Positions 1 through 10,650 of a stretch of 64,000 bases of DNA are shown here, in pieces. Within the stretch, counting starts at the first letter, position 1, and every line of letters begins with the position of its first letter. The position numbers and the translations under genes were made by a program. This DNA comes from Nageia nagi (lineage: Eukaryota > Pinophyta), in assembly GCA_050084985.1 (NCBI GenBank), contig JBITNC010000002.1, positions 16,182,001 to 16,246,000 on the forward strand. The letters run 5' to 3'. The notes under the pieces were generated by a model. That model did no database searches, was not told the DNA's origin, and saw nothing but the letters and a program-made list of their open reading frames with translations.

Positions 1-780
1 ACACATGTTTTCAAAAGACAAACATATGACTTTTGAAAACGTGTGCTCAAGAGAGGAGTGCCTAGGAAACTGGCACATGATCTAGAAAGACAAGAACATG
101 ACTTTTCAAAACTTGCGCCAAGCTTGGGAAGTCTTCCAGGAGAGTTTGTAGAGGAAAATTGGCTAAGGCATGACTCCAATGGGTTTCGAAATGATTCAAG
201 ATCACACAAAGAGGTTGGCACATGAATTCAAATGACAAAATTTTAACTTTTAGGAACTTGTGCTTATTCCAATAGATGCCCCCAACCATCGCATGTCTCC
301 AAAATACAAAACATGAATTCCTAAAACATGTGCTAGGTTCAAGAGGAGTTCGGGGATTGAGGCATGGTTCCAAAACACTGAGAAGTGACTTAGAATTACT
401 CAAAAGGGCTAGCACAAGAATTAAAAAGACAACATTTTGTCTTTCTAAAACACGCATCCAACATAGAAGCTCCTCAAATTCAAGCACATGAATTAAAAGA
501 TAAAAACATGAATCTCTAAAACATGCGCCAGGTTCAAGGAGAGATCCCAAAGGTATCTAAGTGCAAAAATGACCAAGTATTTGGCTCCAAGATTCCATGT
601 TAAACTCAAAATGACCCAAAGAAGGCGGCATAAGATTCAAAGAGACAAAATTTTGTCTTTCAAAAATGTGCGCTCAAGGAGTAGAGCTATTCGGGCTAGG
701 TGCATGATTTCAAAAGTCATAATTATGACTTTTTGAGACATGCGCTTAGGGTGAGAACATGAAAATCAAGCGATTGAATT
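1..780. repeat. Higher-order tandem array, copy 1 (about 71-bp monomer, about 213-bp trimer)
   Basis: A motif of the form 'tcaaaagacaaaattatgac' followed by 'ttttcaaaacatgcgc' recurs in degenerate form, with its central ATGAC-like core near 26, 98, 243, 312, 437, 508, 653 and 724. The steps alternate between about 70 and about 125-145 bp, which fits a 71-bp monomer organised as trimers with one monomer decayed beyond recognition. The same motif and the same alternating spacing occur at 16.1-17.3 kb. The window starts inside the array, so its left end is unknown. Short open frames here follow the repeat and are not taken as genes. Confidence 0.75.
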
Positions 781-1245
781 TAGGAAGGAAAATTTCAATA
801 TTTCAAGTGGTGCACACATCCTTAAGTTGGCAACCATATTTAAATCCAGCACTTTTTGGATCAATCTTGGCTGATTGGTAAAAAATGGAGTCTTAATTTT
901 GCTATAAAAGGGAGATGAAAAGGCTCATTTGCAACATCACAAGTCTCATTTAGCTACAACAGTGCCGATGCAAACACATATAAGCCCAGGAGTGCATAAT
1001 CAAACAAATCTTGAAAGACCTCCCCTCTAACTATGTTTGCTTAATATGTTTCTATGTTCTACTATTTATTTTCTTTTAGGGATTAGCCCCTATATTATTC
1101 TTAGACTTCTCATAGTTTGCTTTGAGTGAAGGCTATTGAACTTGTCATGTTGTTTTAGTCTTGTATAATTTCTTTTGGTCACCTATGGACACTAATATAA
1201 TTTTTTTCTTTGTTTCTTTTACAAGTTTGCACATTTCGAGGAGAA
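781..1245 (+). promoter_or_regulatory. LTR-like promoter block with TATA box
   Basis: A TATA box (gctataaaag, 901-910) is followed within 30 bp by 'ggctcatttg'. A similar pair (aactataaata then 'ggggctcatttg') occurs near 5170-5195, before the dispersed repeat at 5249. That resemblance suggests the two blocks are related LTR or promoter sequences bracketing the decayed coding DNA at 1.2-5.1 kb. No LTR boundaries or target duplication could be fixed, so this is an inference. Confidence 0.3.
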
Positions 1246-2830
1246 GAGTGAAGACTATCTAGGGTGCAAGCTTGGAGCTAGGGCAACCTAGGTGCAAGGT
1301 GTGGGAGACTATCCATTAGTTTGAATTCGTGAAGTACTTCAAGACGGGTGCCTTCGAGAGTGAGTCTTCTTCGAAGTTAAGGAAGTTGTTGAGGGATAAC
1401 ATAGTTGAGATGGACAAAAGAAGATAAACCCTATTGCCAGGAGTGCACTTAAAGTGTGGACTCACCAACATCGAAGACAGATTGGCAACGTGTTCATCTA
1501 ATGAAGATATTCAAGAAGTTATCTAGAGTGGATAAGTAGGAGTTGAGGCGTGATCTCTTATTCTACTTAGGCTTGGTTACTGCCATTGCCATACCTTTCA
1601 TCGTCCTATACCTAGAGTTGTGCATGGACTTAGTGTAGAAGGAATAAGGAAGGCCTTTCAATTGATTGAGGAAGGTGAATATGTCTATTTTAAATACAAG
1701 TCTCTCACTCTTTACAAGAACTCCAAATCAAGCAACTAAATCAAAGAATGGATGTTCATCGATTATCAAGAGTTGAAAGGAACCCATTGATCAACCCCAA
1801 GCGAACATACTTCATCTCCACAATCATTAAGATCATCACCATGTTGTCCCAAGTGATAGGAGAGAAAGATTGACTTAAGTTTTGAAAGGAGTTCTTTGGG
1901 TTCATCATCATGATAAGCAAAAATGGAAGAGGATCAAGTGGAGTAAGGTGATCAGTGACACAATGGTCAGTCAGTTGTTATCCATGGACACCACCAAAAG
2001 ATTCTACATGAATTCATATTTAGTATACTTGCTTCTTGATGGCAAGTATAGACCCCTAGCTTTTGGCGATGAATGCAAGTTGGAGAAAGGAACTTACCTT
2101 ATGTGGTAGTGCTATCCCATGTGGAGGATCGAAAGAAGGTGGAATAACTTCTTCATGAGGAATGATGGATGGGAGTTTGAAATATACAAGGAGATAAAGG
2201 ACAAATGGTCGATGCAAAGAATATCAAACCTTGTGAAAGATGCTCAGAAGGTATGGTGATTTCTTCCTGCAAGATCCGAATATATCATACATCATGATAT
2301 TTGGGTCCATTGTAGCACCATATCTATTACCTCAGTACATCAACAATAGCTTGATCTTGATGGAGATGATGATACAATTGGTCTACATACATGATCACGT
2401 GTGGAATAAGAAGACTATCACCACCATCTTCCCCGTCATAATAGGGGAATATCAATGCTGCCATTGTGTCGAAGTGGAAAGCATGGAATAAGAACTAGAG
2501 CGCTACAAATTTTCAAAGATTGATGGAGTTGACCATTATGGTCTCGATCATAAGATAACACACTTTCTACATGGAGAGAAAGAAAGAATATTGTCATAAG
2601 TCCCTTGGAGAGGAGTCATTTAGGAACATGAGCAATGAAGCAGAGATAGGAATGATTCACCTCTAGTTGCAAAAGAAAGCCAAGGGGAAGTAGAGGTCAA
2701 CACAAGAAAGAGGTCTTAACACTCCTCCCACTGTGAAGTCCAAAGTGTCAGAGAAGTCAAAGCCATCTTCAAGCAAGGATCATATACAATTAGGGCAATA
2801 TGCATCTATGTGTCCAGGACAACTAGTAGC
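1246..2830 (+). pseudogene. Decayed coding sequence, unrecognised, part 1
   Basis: Several plus-strand open segments (for example 1882-2109 and 2240-2491) read as plausible protein when joined across stops and frame changes. They include a segment reading FYMNSYLVYLLLDGKYRPL and one reading YIHDHVWNKKTITTIFPVII. The last 200 bp (2600-2820) encode a lysine- and serine-rich tail. No domain could be assigned. The multiple stops, and an LTR sitting directly after it, say it is transposon-derived or a dead gene. It may continue at 3323-5090 beyond the nested LTR. Confidence 0.35.
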
Positions 2831-3322
2831 TTATTAGAACTAATAATGCATTGCTGTATAAATTATTCTTTAGAAAGGTATCTAAAGAATAATATTCATT
2901 CTTCTTATATAATTCTCTTTTTTATTTACTAGATACTTAAAAGTGCTCCTAAATACCTTTTAAATATTTAGTGAATTTAATAATGAAACTTGTCTCATAT
3001 GTGATTATCCTTATCCTTTGGATAATGGCATTCCCCTTGGTTAAAATGGTGAGCCAAAATGGTATTTTTTCCTATAAATTGAGGCCTCTCCTCAAGCATT
3101 CTTCACTCTAGTTTCAACATTGTAATGCTCTTAGTGTGAAGAAGGATAGGAGAGAATGCTAGTGAAGAATTGTAAGAGTCTTGTATCTTGAGAAGTAATA
3201 AAATTTAGCTTAGAGTGAAGTACTTTCTTGATAAGAGAGGAACCACTATACATGTTTGTCTCACTTGTGTGATTGAGTTATTGAGAGTATTCTTGAGGAG
3301 TTGCTTAGAAGTAGAACACTCA
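2831..3322 (+). mobile_element. Solo LTR, copia family A-D type, nested in decayed coding DNA
   Basis: The block starts with sequence matching the LTR start at 49062 (actaataatg, then attattctttaga with its inverted copy tctaaagaataat). It has the U3 stem with arms near 2935-2962, a TATA box at 3071-3080 (cctataaatt) followed by 'gaggcctctcctc', and the 'gaagtaataaaatttag' segment also seen at 49380. No gag or pol follows, so it looks like a solo LTR. The right boundary (about 3322) is estimated by alignment by eye, and no clear target duplication was found. Confidence 0.65.
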
Positions 3323-5090
3323 AAGGTGATCTTGGATGTAAGAGCTTTCATAGCCAAGATCATGAGGGGCTTTCAATTGGAGGTAAATGATTTGAGAGAG
3401 GTAGGGTATGACTATCCTATGGACGAGTTGGAAGATGTTGCCTTGGGTAGAAGAGTTACATCTAGTCGAGATAGAATGGAGGAGTCATTTCTTCCTTATC
3501 AGCTTGTAGAGAGGCCACGATAGATCGAAGGATCACAAGCCACCTTCATGTTCAGCACCCCAATGGTCGAATCCATCTTCAAGCTCCAAGTATGGACTAG
3601 ATGCATCTATGGAAGGAGAGGTTAGTACACATGCCACCAACACAGTCAATAATGATGAAGGAGCAAACATCAAGTGTGTCGAGAATAGGGATAATTCAGC
3701 TGAGATAATGAGGAGCAAAGGCCTCTATCATGGAAACAATCTTCATCAACAAGTAAGGAGAAGAATCCAACTCCACGACTAGCAGTCAAAAAGTCACATC
3801 ATGAGAGGTCTCCCATTTAAGAATTATTTGCATATGTTTTAGACAAAGGATGTGATCAAGGAGGTCCAAGTGAAGCCAATGAATAGACAAAGAAAAGGAG
3901 GTTGGACGTCCCACCAACACCCACCACTTCACTAAGTTAGGAAGTAGTAGCCGCTCAAGGTCAGTATACAAAGACACTTCACTCGGGAGTAGATGAAGAT
4001 TGGGATTTTGATGTATATGAATTCCTAGATATTTTGCAAATGAAGCCAGATGATGAATTTGAGGATGGTTATGAGAAACAAAAGCAACATGCTGATGTGA
4101 CATATGTTAAGATAAAAGATAAATCATTCCATATCAACACAATAGTCGCAGAGAAGAATGATCTCCAAAGTGTAGAAGATTTGAGGGTACATACATAGGT
4201 AATAAAGATGACTTCAATTGGGATAGCATGAAGTACACCATTATTGCCAACATTGAGGCCATAGCAAAAGATAGGTTCAAGAAAGGGAAAGAAATTAGGA
4301 GTTTGAAGAAAGAATTGGTCACCCAAAGAAAGCTAACCAAAGAAATCGAGATGGTGAAGATGCAACCTGAAGACATCAGAAAGTACATTACCTTGAATGA
4401 AGGGTTAGCAATCACAAAAGATGACTTGAGGAAAGAAATTGTGGATGCAATGAAACAAATGATATCTTGTCTTCGAAGGTTAGCTAGGACATGGGAGCGT
4501 ATGGATGACATAATAGTCATGATGATTTGCATGTTCGAAGAGTTGGATTAGAACTGCCCAAATATAGGTGACCCTCATAGAAAACTAGCGGATAGACTAG
4601 AGGATTTTACAATTTTGCAAAAAGTATTGGTATAATCATGGTTGGTTACGTACTGCGAAGATTCAATGTCAGAAGTGGATCGAGGCCATTGCAGGTATGA
4701 GGGACTGTTCACTCACAGATAGCAAGGTACAAGTATGATATCAAATTCCTTGATGATGATGATGTGATTAAAGAGCTCAAGGTGGTTGCTACTGAGACAT
4801 AACATATGGTAAAAGACTTGATTTGTACTAATGATGTTAACGTCTGCTGGATGGGGCATCACATTCATCATATGATGGAGATACATGCATCGAGGTCCCA
4901 GATGGAGTGCACCGTTGAGGCAATTGCAAGGTTCATTGATGAGAAGACCCAGATTTATGAGGAGCTTGACTTCATAGTGGAGTTTTGGAATTTACATTTT
5001 TATATATTTTGGTTAAGCCTTACGATGGATGAGGATTTGCTCCCACAAGTGTTGGATTACATCTTATGTGGACATTTGGCATGATTTTAT
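3323..5090 (+). pseudogene. Decayed coding sequence, unrecognised, part 2
   Basis: Open plus-strand segments at 3323-3523, 4228-4551 and 4806-5084 are joined by sequence that reads as protein only across stops. The 4228-4551 segment is a charged, heptad-like stretch (FKKGKEIRSLKKELVTQRK, then LTKEIEMVKMQPEDIRKYI) that would form a coiled coil. The 3323-3523 segment has MDELEDVALGRR followed by SFLPYQLVERPR. Nothing matches a family I know. The position after a nested LTR and before an LTR-like block suggests the remains of one old element interrupted at 2.8-3.3 kb. The assignment to a transposon is inference. Confidence 0.3.
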
Positions 5091-5248
5091 TGAACCATTG
5101 GTAATTTCATAGAATTAGGATTGATTTCAGTTGAATTTAAATTACGGTTAGGGTTAAATATAAAAACTATAAATACCAAAATGGGGCTCATTTGTAAGGA
5201 GGATGATCATTTTGTCAAAAGGGAAAACTATTTCAATTTTGTTGCAGT

Positions 5249-6030
5249 ACTTTGTGACTCTTGTAAGTGAATGTTGTGCATGACTTAATCACATCAAGAC
5301 TTGTTTCACTTAATGGAATATTGAGTTTGAGTACTAATACTTGGTGTTTCCTTGTAGTTATCAGATAAAATCTGAGCATTTTTTGTTAAGTGTAGGCTTG
5401 TAAGAAAGTTAGACGAATATCTTAAGAAGTTGTGTGATTGTTACTTGATGAACATTACTCACTCTTTCACATGCAAATGAGTGTATGTTAATGAAGTTCT
5501 TTCTATATCATTTGGCTTGTGATGTTACACATGTTATTGCTTATGACAACATTGCTATAGGTTCCTTCTTGCATAGAATTTGGACTCAATTATTTGTTAT
5601 GAGATTGGCTAAGTTGGTACACATCTCATAATTAACTCGAGAAGAAGATGATCTAGTGACTACACTATAGTTGAACCTATCCTTGAATGAACTCTTATCT
5701 TATGCCATCATTCCCACTTTTACTTTCATTTGCCTTTTATTATGTTATTTTTCACTTTTTTAACTTAAAAGTTTATCCTCTCAATTGTTGTGAAAAAACT
5801 TTGAGGCCTACAACAAACGTGGTTAGTTGTTATTACCTCTATCCTTCCACTAAACATTCCAAGTATAGCTACTATCACTATCACATATAACATTTTAAGA
5901 TACTAGAAACCTAGGGATAACTAGTTCTTGCAAGTGGAGGCTAATCATGCAGACTGAATCACATGTTTAGATGCCTTTCTAGCTATCACTTAGGTGATCT
6001 TTGTAAAAGGAAGGAAAAACATTTCAACAT
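5249..6030 (+). repeat. Dispersed repeat R, copy 1
   Basis: About 780 bp starting 'actttgtgactcttgtaagt' and ending near 'ggaaggaaaaacattt' is matched along its whole length, in the same orientation, by 17320-18090 with many substitutions and small indels. A TATA-like 'ctataaata' lies about 70 bp before it. The second copy directly abuts a higher-order array like the one at 1-780, so both repeats probably belong to one large element family. No coding potential is visible. Confidence 0.7.
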
Positions 6031-6753
6031 AGAGGAACCATCATTGAGGCTTAAAATTTAATAATAGAGAATATTGATAAGTTTACAACGATTTAGGAAA
6101 GGCAAATTATGGTGATAACTATTTATGAATACACTGCATAATGATAAAAAGTATACAATGATATATGTTCATCATGAAGATACATAAAAGGGCGAATGAT
6201 GAGGTAATGTTTTACTGCATTTAATGCAATTTTATCTACAGAATTATTAATGCATTTCTTAAGATAATCATATTTTTACCAACAGTCTTGAATAGAACCT
6301 TAGTAATTCATCCCTCATTATGCACATTCTCCATCATAGAATAAATATTGAAGTAGTACCTCAAAGAGTGTGCCACAAACTCATTGCAATTCTGCAAGTG
6401 ATTACTTCTCCCATGAGTAACCAAATTCTTGCATAAGTTCTTCAAGATCAAGGCAATGATGTAAGCACAAATTCAACCTAAAATTTGCAACTTATAAAAA
6501 AGGAATCCGCATAGTATAATGCATGCATTTGAATGCAATCACCCACCAAAATAATTAAATTTTACTCTACAAGTGGGAGAGACCCTTTGGCTCTTACAAT
6601 ACTAAACAATAAATTTGACTTCAATTTACCAACAAAAAATGTGACATATTTTCATAGATATATTTATGGACTATATATTAAATGTAAGATTAAACTTCAT
6701 TCCATGAATTCCATAATGTACACTACAATTACCCATGCCATGTTAAGAACAAA
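6031..6753. other. Non-coding, AT-rich
   Basis: No gene, RNA or repeat structure could be supported here. Open frames are short and show no recognisable protein. Confidence 0.5.
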
Positions 6754-7033
6754 TGTTGAATTGGATAATTTGAAAGCTATCAAACCAAATTTCCTTCTAT
6801 GCTTGACAAATTAATGAACTCTATAGAGATATACAAGCATTATGTATGTTGAATTGGACAATCTAAAAGCTATCAAATCAATTTTCCTTCCATGCTTGAC
6901 AGATCAATGAACTCTATAGAGATATCCAAGCATTATGTATGTTGAATTGGACAATCTAAAAGCTATCAAATCAATTTTCCTTCCATGCTTGATAGATCAA
7001 TGAACTCTATACAGATATCCAACCATTATGTAT
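6754..7033. repeat. 93-bp tandem repeat, three copies
   Basis: Copies begin at 6754, 6847 and 6940, each starting 'tgttgaattgga' and containing 'aaagctatcaaa' and 'aactctata'. Copies 2 and 3 are almost identical and copy 1 is more diverged, which indicates a recent duplication of the right-hand unit. Confidence 0.9.
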
Positions 7034-8310
7034 GGAGATGGAGGAAGTTTTCATAATAAATCAACTTTGACTATTCTTTAACATGGAACAAACAAAATCT
7101 CCAAATGCATTGTAGTATATTTAGCTTATATGGTTTCATATATATGGTTATATATGGTATTATGTTGTAGCGTGTTGTTTTTTATAGATAAATAAGTATT
7201 TTAGTGTCCTTTTGAACCCAATGGTTCATAGGATCTATCAAAGTTTGTCCAAATGTGAAGATATATCAATTAAGTATTTCAATGGTTGTTTCTCACGTAA
7301 TTAAGTTGTATAATAAAATCATAAAGCTTGTTTTGGTTATCTTGGTTTAAGAATTTGTAGATCAAGTTGTAATTACAAATATCTTTATAGGATTTCTTAA
7401 TATCTTTGGATAGTGGGCAAAAAAAGAGAAAATGAGTCTCATCCTCTATGGCATTTGGGTTACAGATTTTACAAATTATTTTATCTCAAGGTGGTTTTGG
7501 CATTGTTCATCTATTAGTTTTGCTATGAAGATATGTGAGTTAGTTATTAATTTTGCAATCACAAGTTTCTTTTTGAAAAAAATAATCTTATGTGAATAGG
7601 AAGGATGCTCAAGTTTTAGATGTTACAACATAGCAATTAACTATTTTACAATTAGGTGGCTCATCAAGTTAGGATGACATAATTAACTTATGTCATATGG
7701 TTGCATGATAAGGTGGTAGTGTTAAGAACCTAAAAGATCTTAAATAGAAATTTAACGTAAATAACTACAAATTTTAGCTTAATTAGAGAAACAACATAAC
7801 TTGAAATTTAAAAGAGCATAATATTAAGCAAAATGTAACAGAATGCAAGCGTGACATAACAAAAGGGCAAGCACGAAGTATCAGAAGTGCGGATGAATTA
7901 TTTTAGAAGTGTGACAGGTTATTAAGCAAATTATAGCTTAGCAAAGTTGTAATCTTGTCAAAATGCATCCGAAAGATATTCGAAATACGATGAATAAATC
8001 AAGATTGCGACCTGATCCAAAACCTTCAAGGAATGGAAAAGCGTGTTGATGCAAGAAAAACCATTCATAGAGGAGGCAATCGAGATGGTACTCAAGCTTG
8101 AATTCTCTAATGATAAGATTAGTATTATGATTTCAAAAAGTATAACAAAGAAGGAAGAGGAGGGGCTAAAATCAACCCTTATGAGCACTATGCAAAGGAT
8201 TGTCAAGAAAAGAAGAGGGATGAAGAAATGAGAGAAAAAAAAATGAAAAGGAGTCTCAAGATAAACAGAAAGAGCATGAGTGGAAATCAGTTCAAAATAA
8301 AAAAAACTGA
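7034..8310. other. Non-coding stretch before the Penelope-like element, with a lysine-rich remnant
   Basis: Most of this stretch is AT-rich with no recognisable gene. From about 8150 to 8310 a plus-strand frame reads HYAKDCQEKK and then a lysine-rich run. It is broken by a TGA at 8308-8310, after which the Penelope RT frame is open. HYAKDC resembles the C-terminal half of a CCHC zinc knuckle, but the upstream cysteines are not visible, so this is only a hint of a gag-like or ORF1-like remnant. Confidence 0.3.
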
Positions 8311-8424
8311 AAAAAAAATCAAAAGAATACAACCAAAAAGCAGACAAAACTAACCACGTCAGAAAAACAGTCAACTTCAAAAGAAATCCAACATCAGAAA
8401 TCAACCACAAAAAACCCCTATGTA

Positions 8425-10314
8425 GTGCTATTAATTTTAGAAAGAATAGACAGAGAAACAACAAATTATAATACAAATTTTTCAAAAGATGAGACAACAA
8501 AAATGGAAGTTGTGGAAGGGGAAGACCTGAAGCTTCTGGGCTTGGGAATCAAGTTCATTCCACGACCACCACCCATGACTGCTGACAGGATGCGTTTGGA
8601 GTTTAGAGCATTTGCTCGAAGACTCAGGCTACGCGTCTTTTTCGGTGATAAAGATGCCAACAGGGAAGCTGAAAATTGTCCAGAGCCGGAATATCATCGA
8701 GAGCTTCTACCTTTCCGCGGAGTATTCCCATTCAGTATGCCAAGGCCATGGTGGCATCCGCAGGAGGTAAATATGGATCTTGAAGAAGTGATCCGGAAGG
8801 GAGAACGTTTGTTCGTGGACCTTCTTTCCCGATGCTCTTTTGTTAAGCTTCCTCCACTTCCGCGCGGACTTATGAGAAGTCTGAAGCTTTTGCGCAAGGA
8901 TTCCAGCATTATCATCAAGCCAGCGGACAAGAATTTGGGCCTTGTAATTCTTGATCGCTCCTGGTATGTTTCAGAAGGATTAAGGCAACTTTCTGATGAG
9001 AAGGTTTATTGCAGGATTGCAGAGGTTCCTTGGAGGTTGATATGGCACAGGCTGAAGTACTACATCGGGCAATCCAAACTCTTCAAAGGAATTGAGGGTT
9101 TCCTTTTGAAGAATCCCATTTCCCGTGCGCGTCCTTGTGCATTCTTTTTATTACCCAAGATCCATAAGCCCGTATTGGTAGGGAGGCCCATCTGTTCTTA
9201 TACGGGTTATCTTCTTGAACCTACTTCTAGACTGTTGCATACACTTCTGTTACCTGTACTCCTTAGCCAGAAATTTCACCTCAAAGATTCTCTAACCTTG
9301 CTCAAAGAAGTCACCACGATTCAAGTCCCGCAGAGTTGCCTCCTCTTTACATTTGATGTTGAGTCCCTTTACCCAAGCATCCCCACACAAGCTGGACTTC
9401 AGGCACTTCGTTTCATGCTTTCTGCTTTCATGCTTCAGAACGGGCTAGACATGGGTTTGTTTGAACTCATCATCAGTTTGGCAGAGTTGGTTCTGACTGA
9501 GCACTATCTGGAGTTTAATGGAGGGATATTTAAGCAAATTCGAGGGACAGCAATGGGAAGTAACTTTGCTGTAGTGTATGCCTGCCTCTTCCTGTGCCAC
9601 TTGGAGATGCAGGTTACCGAAAGTTTTGATGCCTCCAATTTGCTTTATTACAAGAGATATGTGGACGATGCTTTTGGTATCTGGACAGGCTCTGAAGATA
9701 CTTTGCAGGATTTCTTCAGACATTATCAGAGCATTCATGCGGAAATCAAGATTACCCCTGTTGTCTCCTATTCGGAAGTGGATATTCTGGATGTTACTTT
9801 TTTCAAGGGGAGGAATTTTGATGTTACTGGAGTTCTTTCTACGAGGTGCTTTCAAAAGCCATTGAATGCCTACCAGTACATTCCGTACCGATCTTGGCAT
9901 CCTCTACATCAGAAAAGATCATTTGTTATCAACGAGCTACGAAGGTACCTACTCAGAGAGTCAGATCCTGCAGGCTTTCTGGAGCTGAAGAAGAACTTTT
10001 TCCGCAGACTTCGAGCAAGGGGTTACCCGGCCAAGTTTCTACTCTACTGTTTCAGCAAGGTCACATTGGGAGATAAAACGGAGCTTCTCTCTCGTTTGCA
10101 GTCAACTACTCGAGGGAGAAAGAGGACCCCCCTTGTCTTCAAGCTTAACTTTAGCAAATCCGCTAAAGACTTGGACTTGGGGGCCACCCTAAACCCTGAA
10201 CTACATCGGCTCTGCCAACAAGTTCCCGCTCTGCAATCCCTTCCACTCCCGATCGTGTGCTGGCGCAACCCAAGAAAATTGGGTAGTTTTTTGATGAAGA
10301 GTAGATTTGATTAA
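8425..10314 (+). CDS. Penelope-like reverse transcriptase, no endonuclease domain seen
   Basis: The frame encodes about 629 residues and copies RNA into DNA for retroelement insertion. In order it has an N-terminal PLE segment (LLGLGIKFIPRP, then RLRLRVFF), IIIKPADKNLGLVILD near 162-177, LPKIHKP near 243, TFDVESLYPSIP near 309, RGTAMGS near 373, and YVDDAF at 412-417, with likely catalytic D311, D414 and D415. It ends with WRNPRKLGSFLMKS, the usual end of the PLE thumb. The frame opens at a GTG; the first ATG is at 8503 (residue 27), just before the conserved N-terminal block, and is the better start. A GIY-YIG endonuclease, which canonical Penelope carries after the RT, is absent here and in the next 300 bp. 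The element is either endonuclease-minus or truncated. Unlike every other transposon here it has no stops, and it is visibly more GC-rich than its surroundings. Confidence 0.9.
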   Translation: MLLILERIDRETTNYNTNFSKDETTKMEVVEGEDLKLLGLGIKFIPRPPPMTADRMRLEFRAFARRLRLRVFFGDKDANREAENCPEPEYHRELLPFRGVFPFSMPRPWWHPQEVNMDLEEVIRKGERLFVDLLSRCSFVKLPPLPRGLMRSLKLLRKDSSIIIKPADKNLGLVILDRSWYVSEGLRQLSDEKVYCRIAEVPWRLIWHRLKYYIGQSKLFKGIEGFLLKNPISRARPCAFFLLPKIHKPVLVGRPICSYTGYLLEPTSRLLHTLLLPVLLSQKFHLKDSLTLLKEVTTIQVPQSCLLFTFDVESLYPSIPTQAGLQALRFMLSAFMLQNGLDMGLFELIISLAELVLTEHYLEFNGGIFKQIRGTAMGSNFAVVYACLFLCHLEMQVTESFDASNLLYYKRYVDDAFGIWTGSEDTLQDFFRHYQSIHAEIKITPVVSYSEVDILDVTFFKGRNFDVTGVLSTRCFQKPLNAYQYIPYRSWHPLHQKRSFVINELRRYLLRESDPAGFLELKKNFFRRLRARGYPAKFLLYCFSKVTLGDKTELLSRLQSTTRGRKRTPLVFKLNFSKSAKDLDLGATLNPELHRLCQQVPALQSLPLPIVCWRNPRKLGSFLMKSRFD

Positions 10315-10440
10315 TTAATTAATTAATTTTTTAATTAATTAATTAATTAATTAATAATTATTAATAATTAATAATTAATAATTTTATTAATTATTAATTA
10401 TTTAATAATTTTTTATTAAATATTTTTATTTAAATATTTA
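10309..10440. repeat. TTAA-type microsatellite at the end of the RT frame
   Basis: Repeated ttaa units start at the RT stop codon (TAA, 10312-10314) and degrade into ttaataa and tttatt runs. The stop codon is part of the repeat, so the C-terminus may have been set by expansion of the microsatellite into the frame. Confidence 0.9.
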
Positions 10441-10446
10441 TTGTAA

Positions 10447-10563
10447 TAGGTTGGCAACACGGTTTTGTAATAAATTGCCAACACGGTTTGTAATGATTTG
10501 GCATTAATGCCAACACGGTTTGTAATAGGTTGGCATACGGTTATCGGTGCCGACACGGTTTAA
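10447..10563 (+). repeat. Cluster of CAACACGGTTT direct repeats
   Basis: The motif caacacggttt occurs near 10455, 10479 and 10511, with a variant cgacacggttt near 10551. The copies are separated by 24-40 bp and linked by 'gtaatagg' and 'ttggca' segments. The reverse motif aaaccgt (10579-10585) can pair with the last copy. The cluster lies between the microsatellite and the ribozyme and is probably part of the element's 3' repeat. Confidence 0.75.
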
Positions 10564-10569
10564 GTTGTG

Positions 10570-10601
10570 GGTTTCAAGAAACCGTAACCCTAATTAGGGT
10601 T
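10570..10601. other. Two adjacent hairpins, one with telomere-like sequence
   Basis: GGTTTC-AA-GAAACC (10570-10583) is a perfect hairpin. It is followed at once by the 16-bp perfect palindrome AACCCTAATTAGGGTT (10586-10601), which reads as a head-to-head pair of telomere-like units. The function is unknown. Confidence 0.7.
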
Positions 10602-10613
10602 TTCGAGTTTCTT

Positions 10614-10621
10614 CTATAAAT
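10614..10621 (+). promoter_or_regulatory. TATA box ahead of the hammerhead ribozyme
   Basis: CTATAAAT lies 30-40 bp before the ribozyme. Transcription from it would start close to the ribozyme's 5' strand, which fits a promoter inside the element's long repeat. It is supported by sequence and spacing only. Confidence 0.45.
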
Positions 10622-10650
10622 GTAAGGTTATGTACGAGTTTTCTCATAGA

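Noticed and set aside
9445-9900. 151-codon minus-strand open frame inside the Penelope RT
   Set aside because: The plus-strand frame has all RT motifs; this is a shadow frame.
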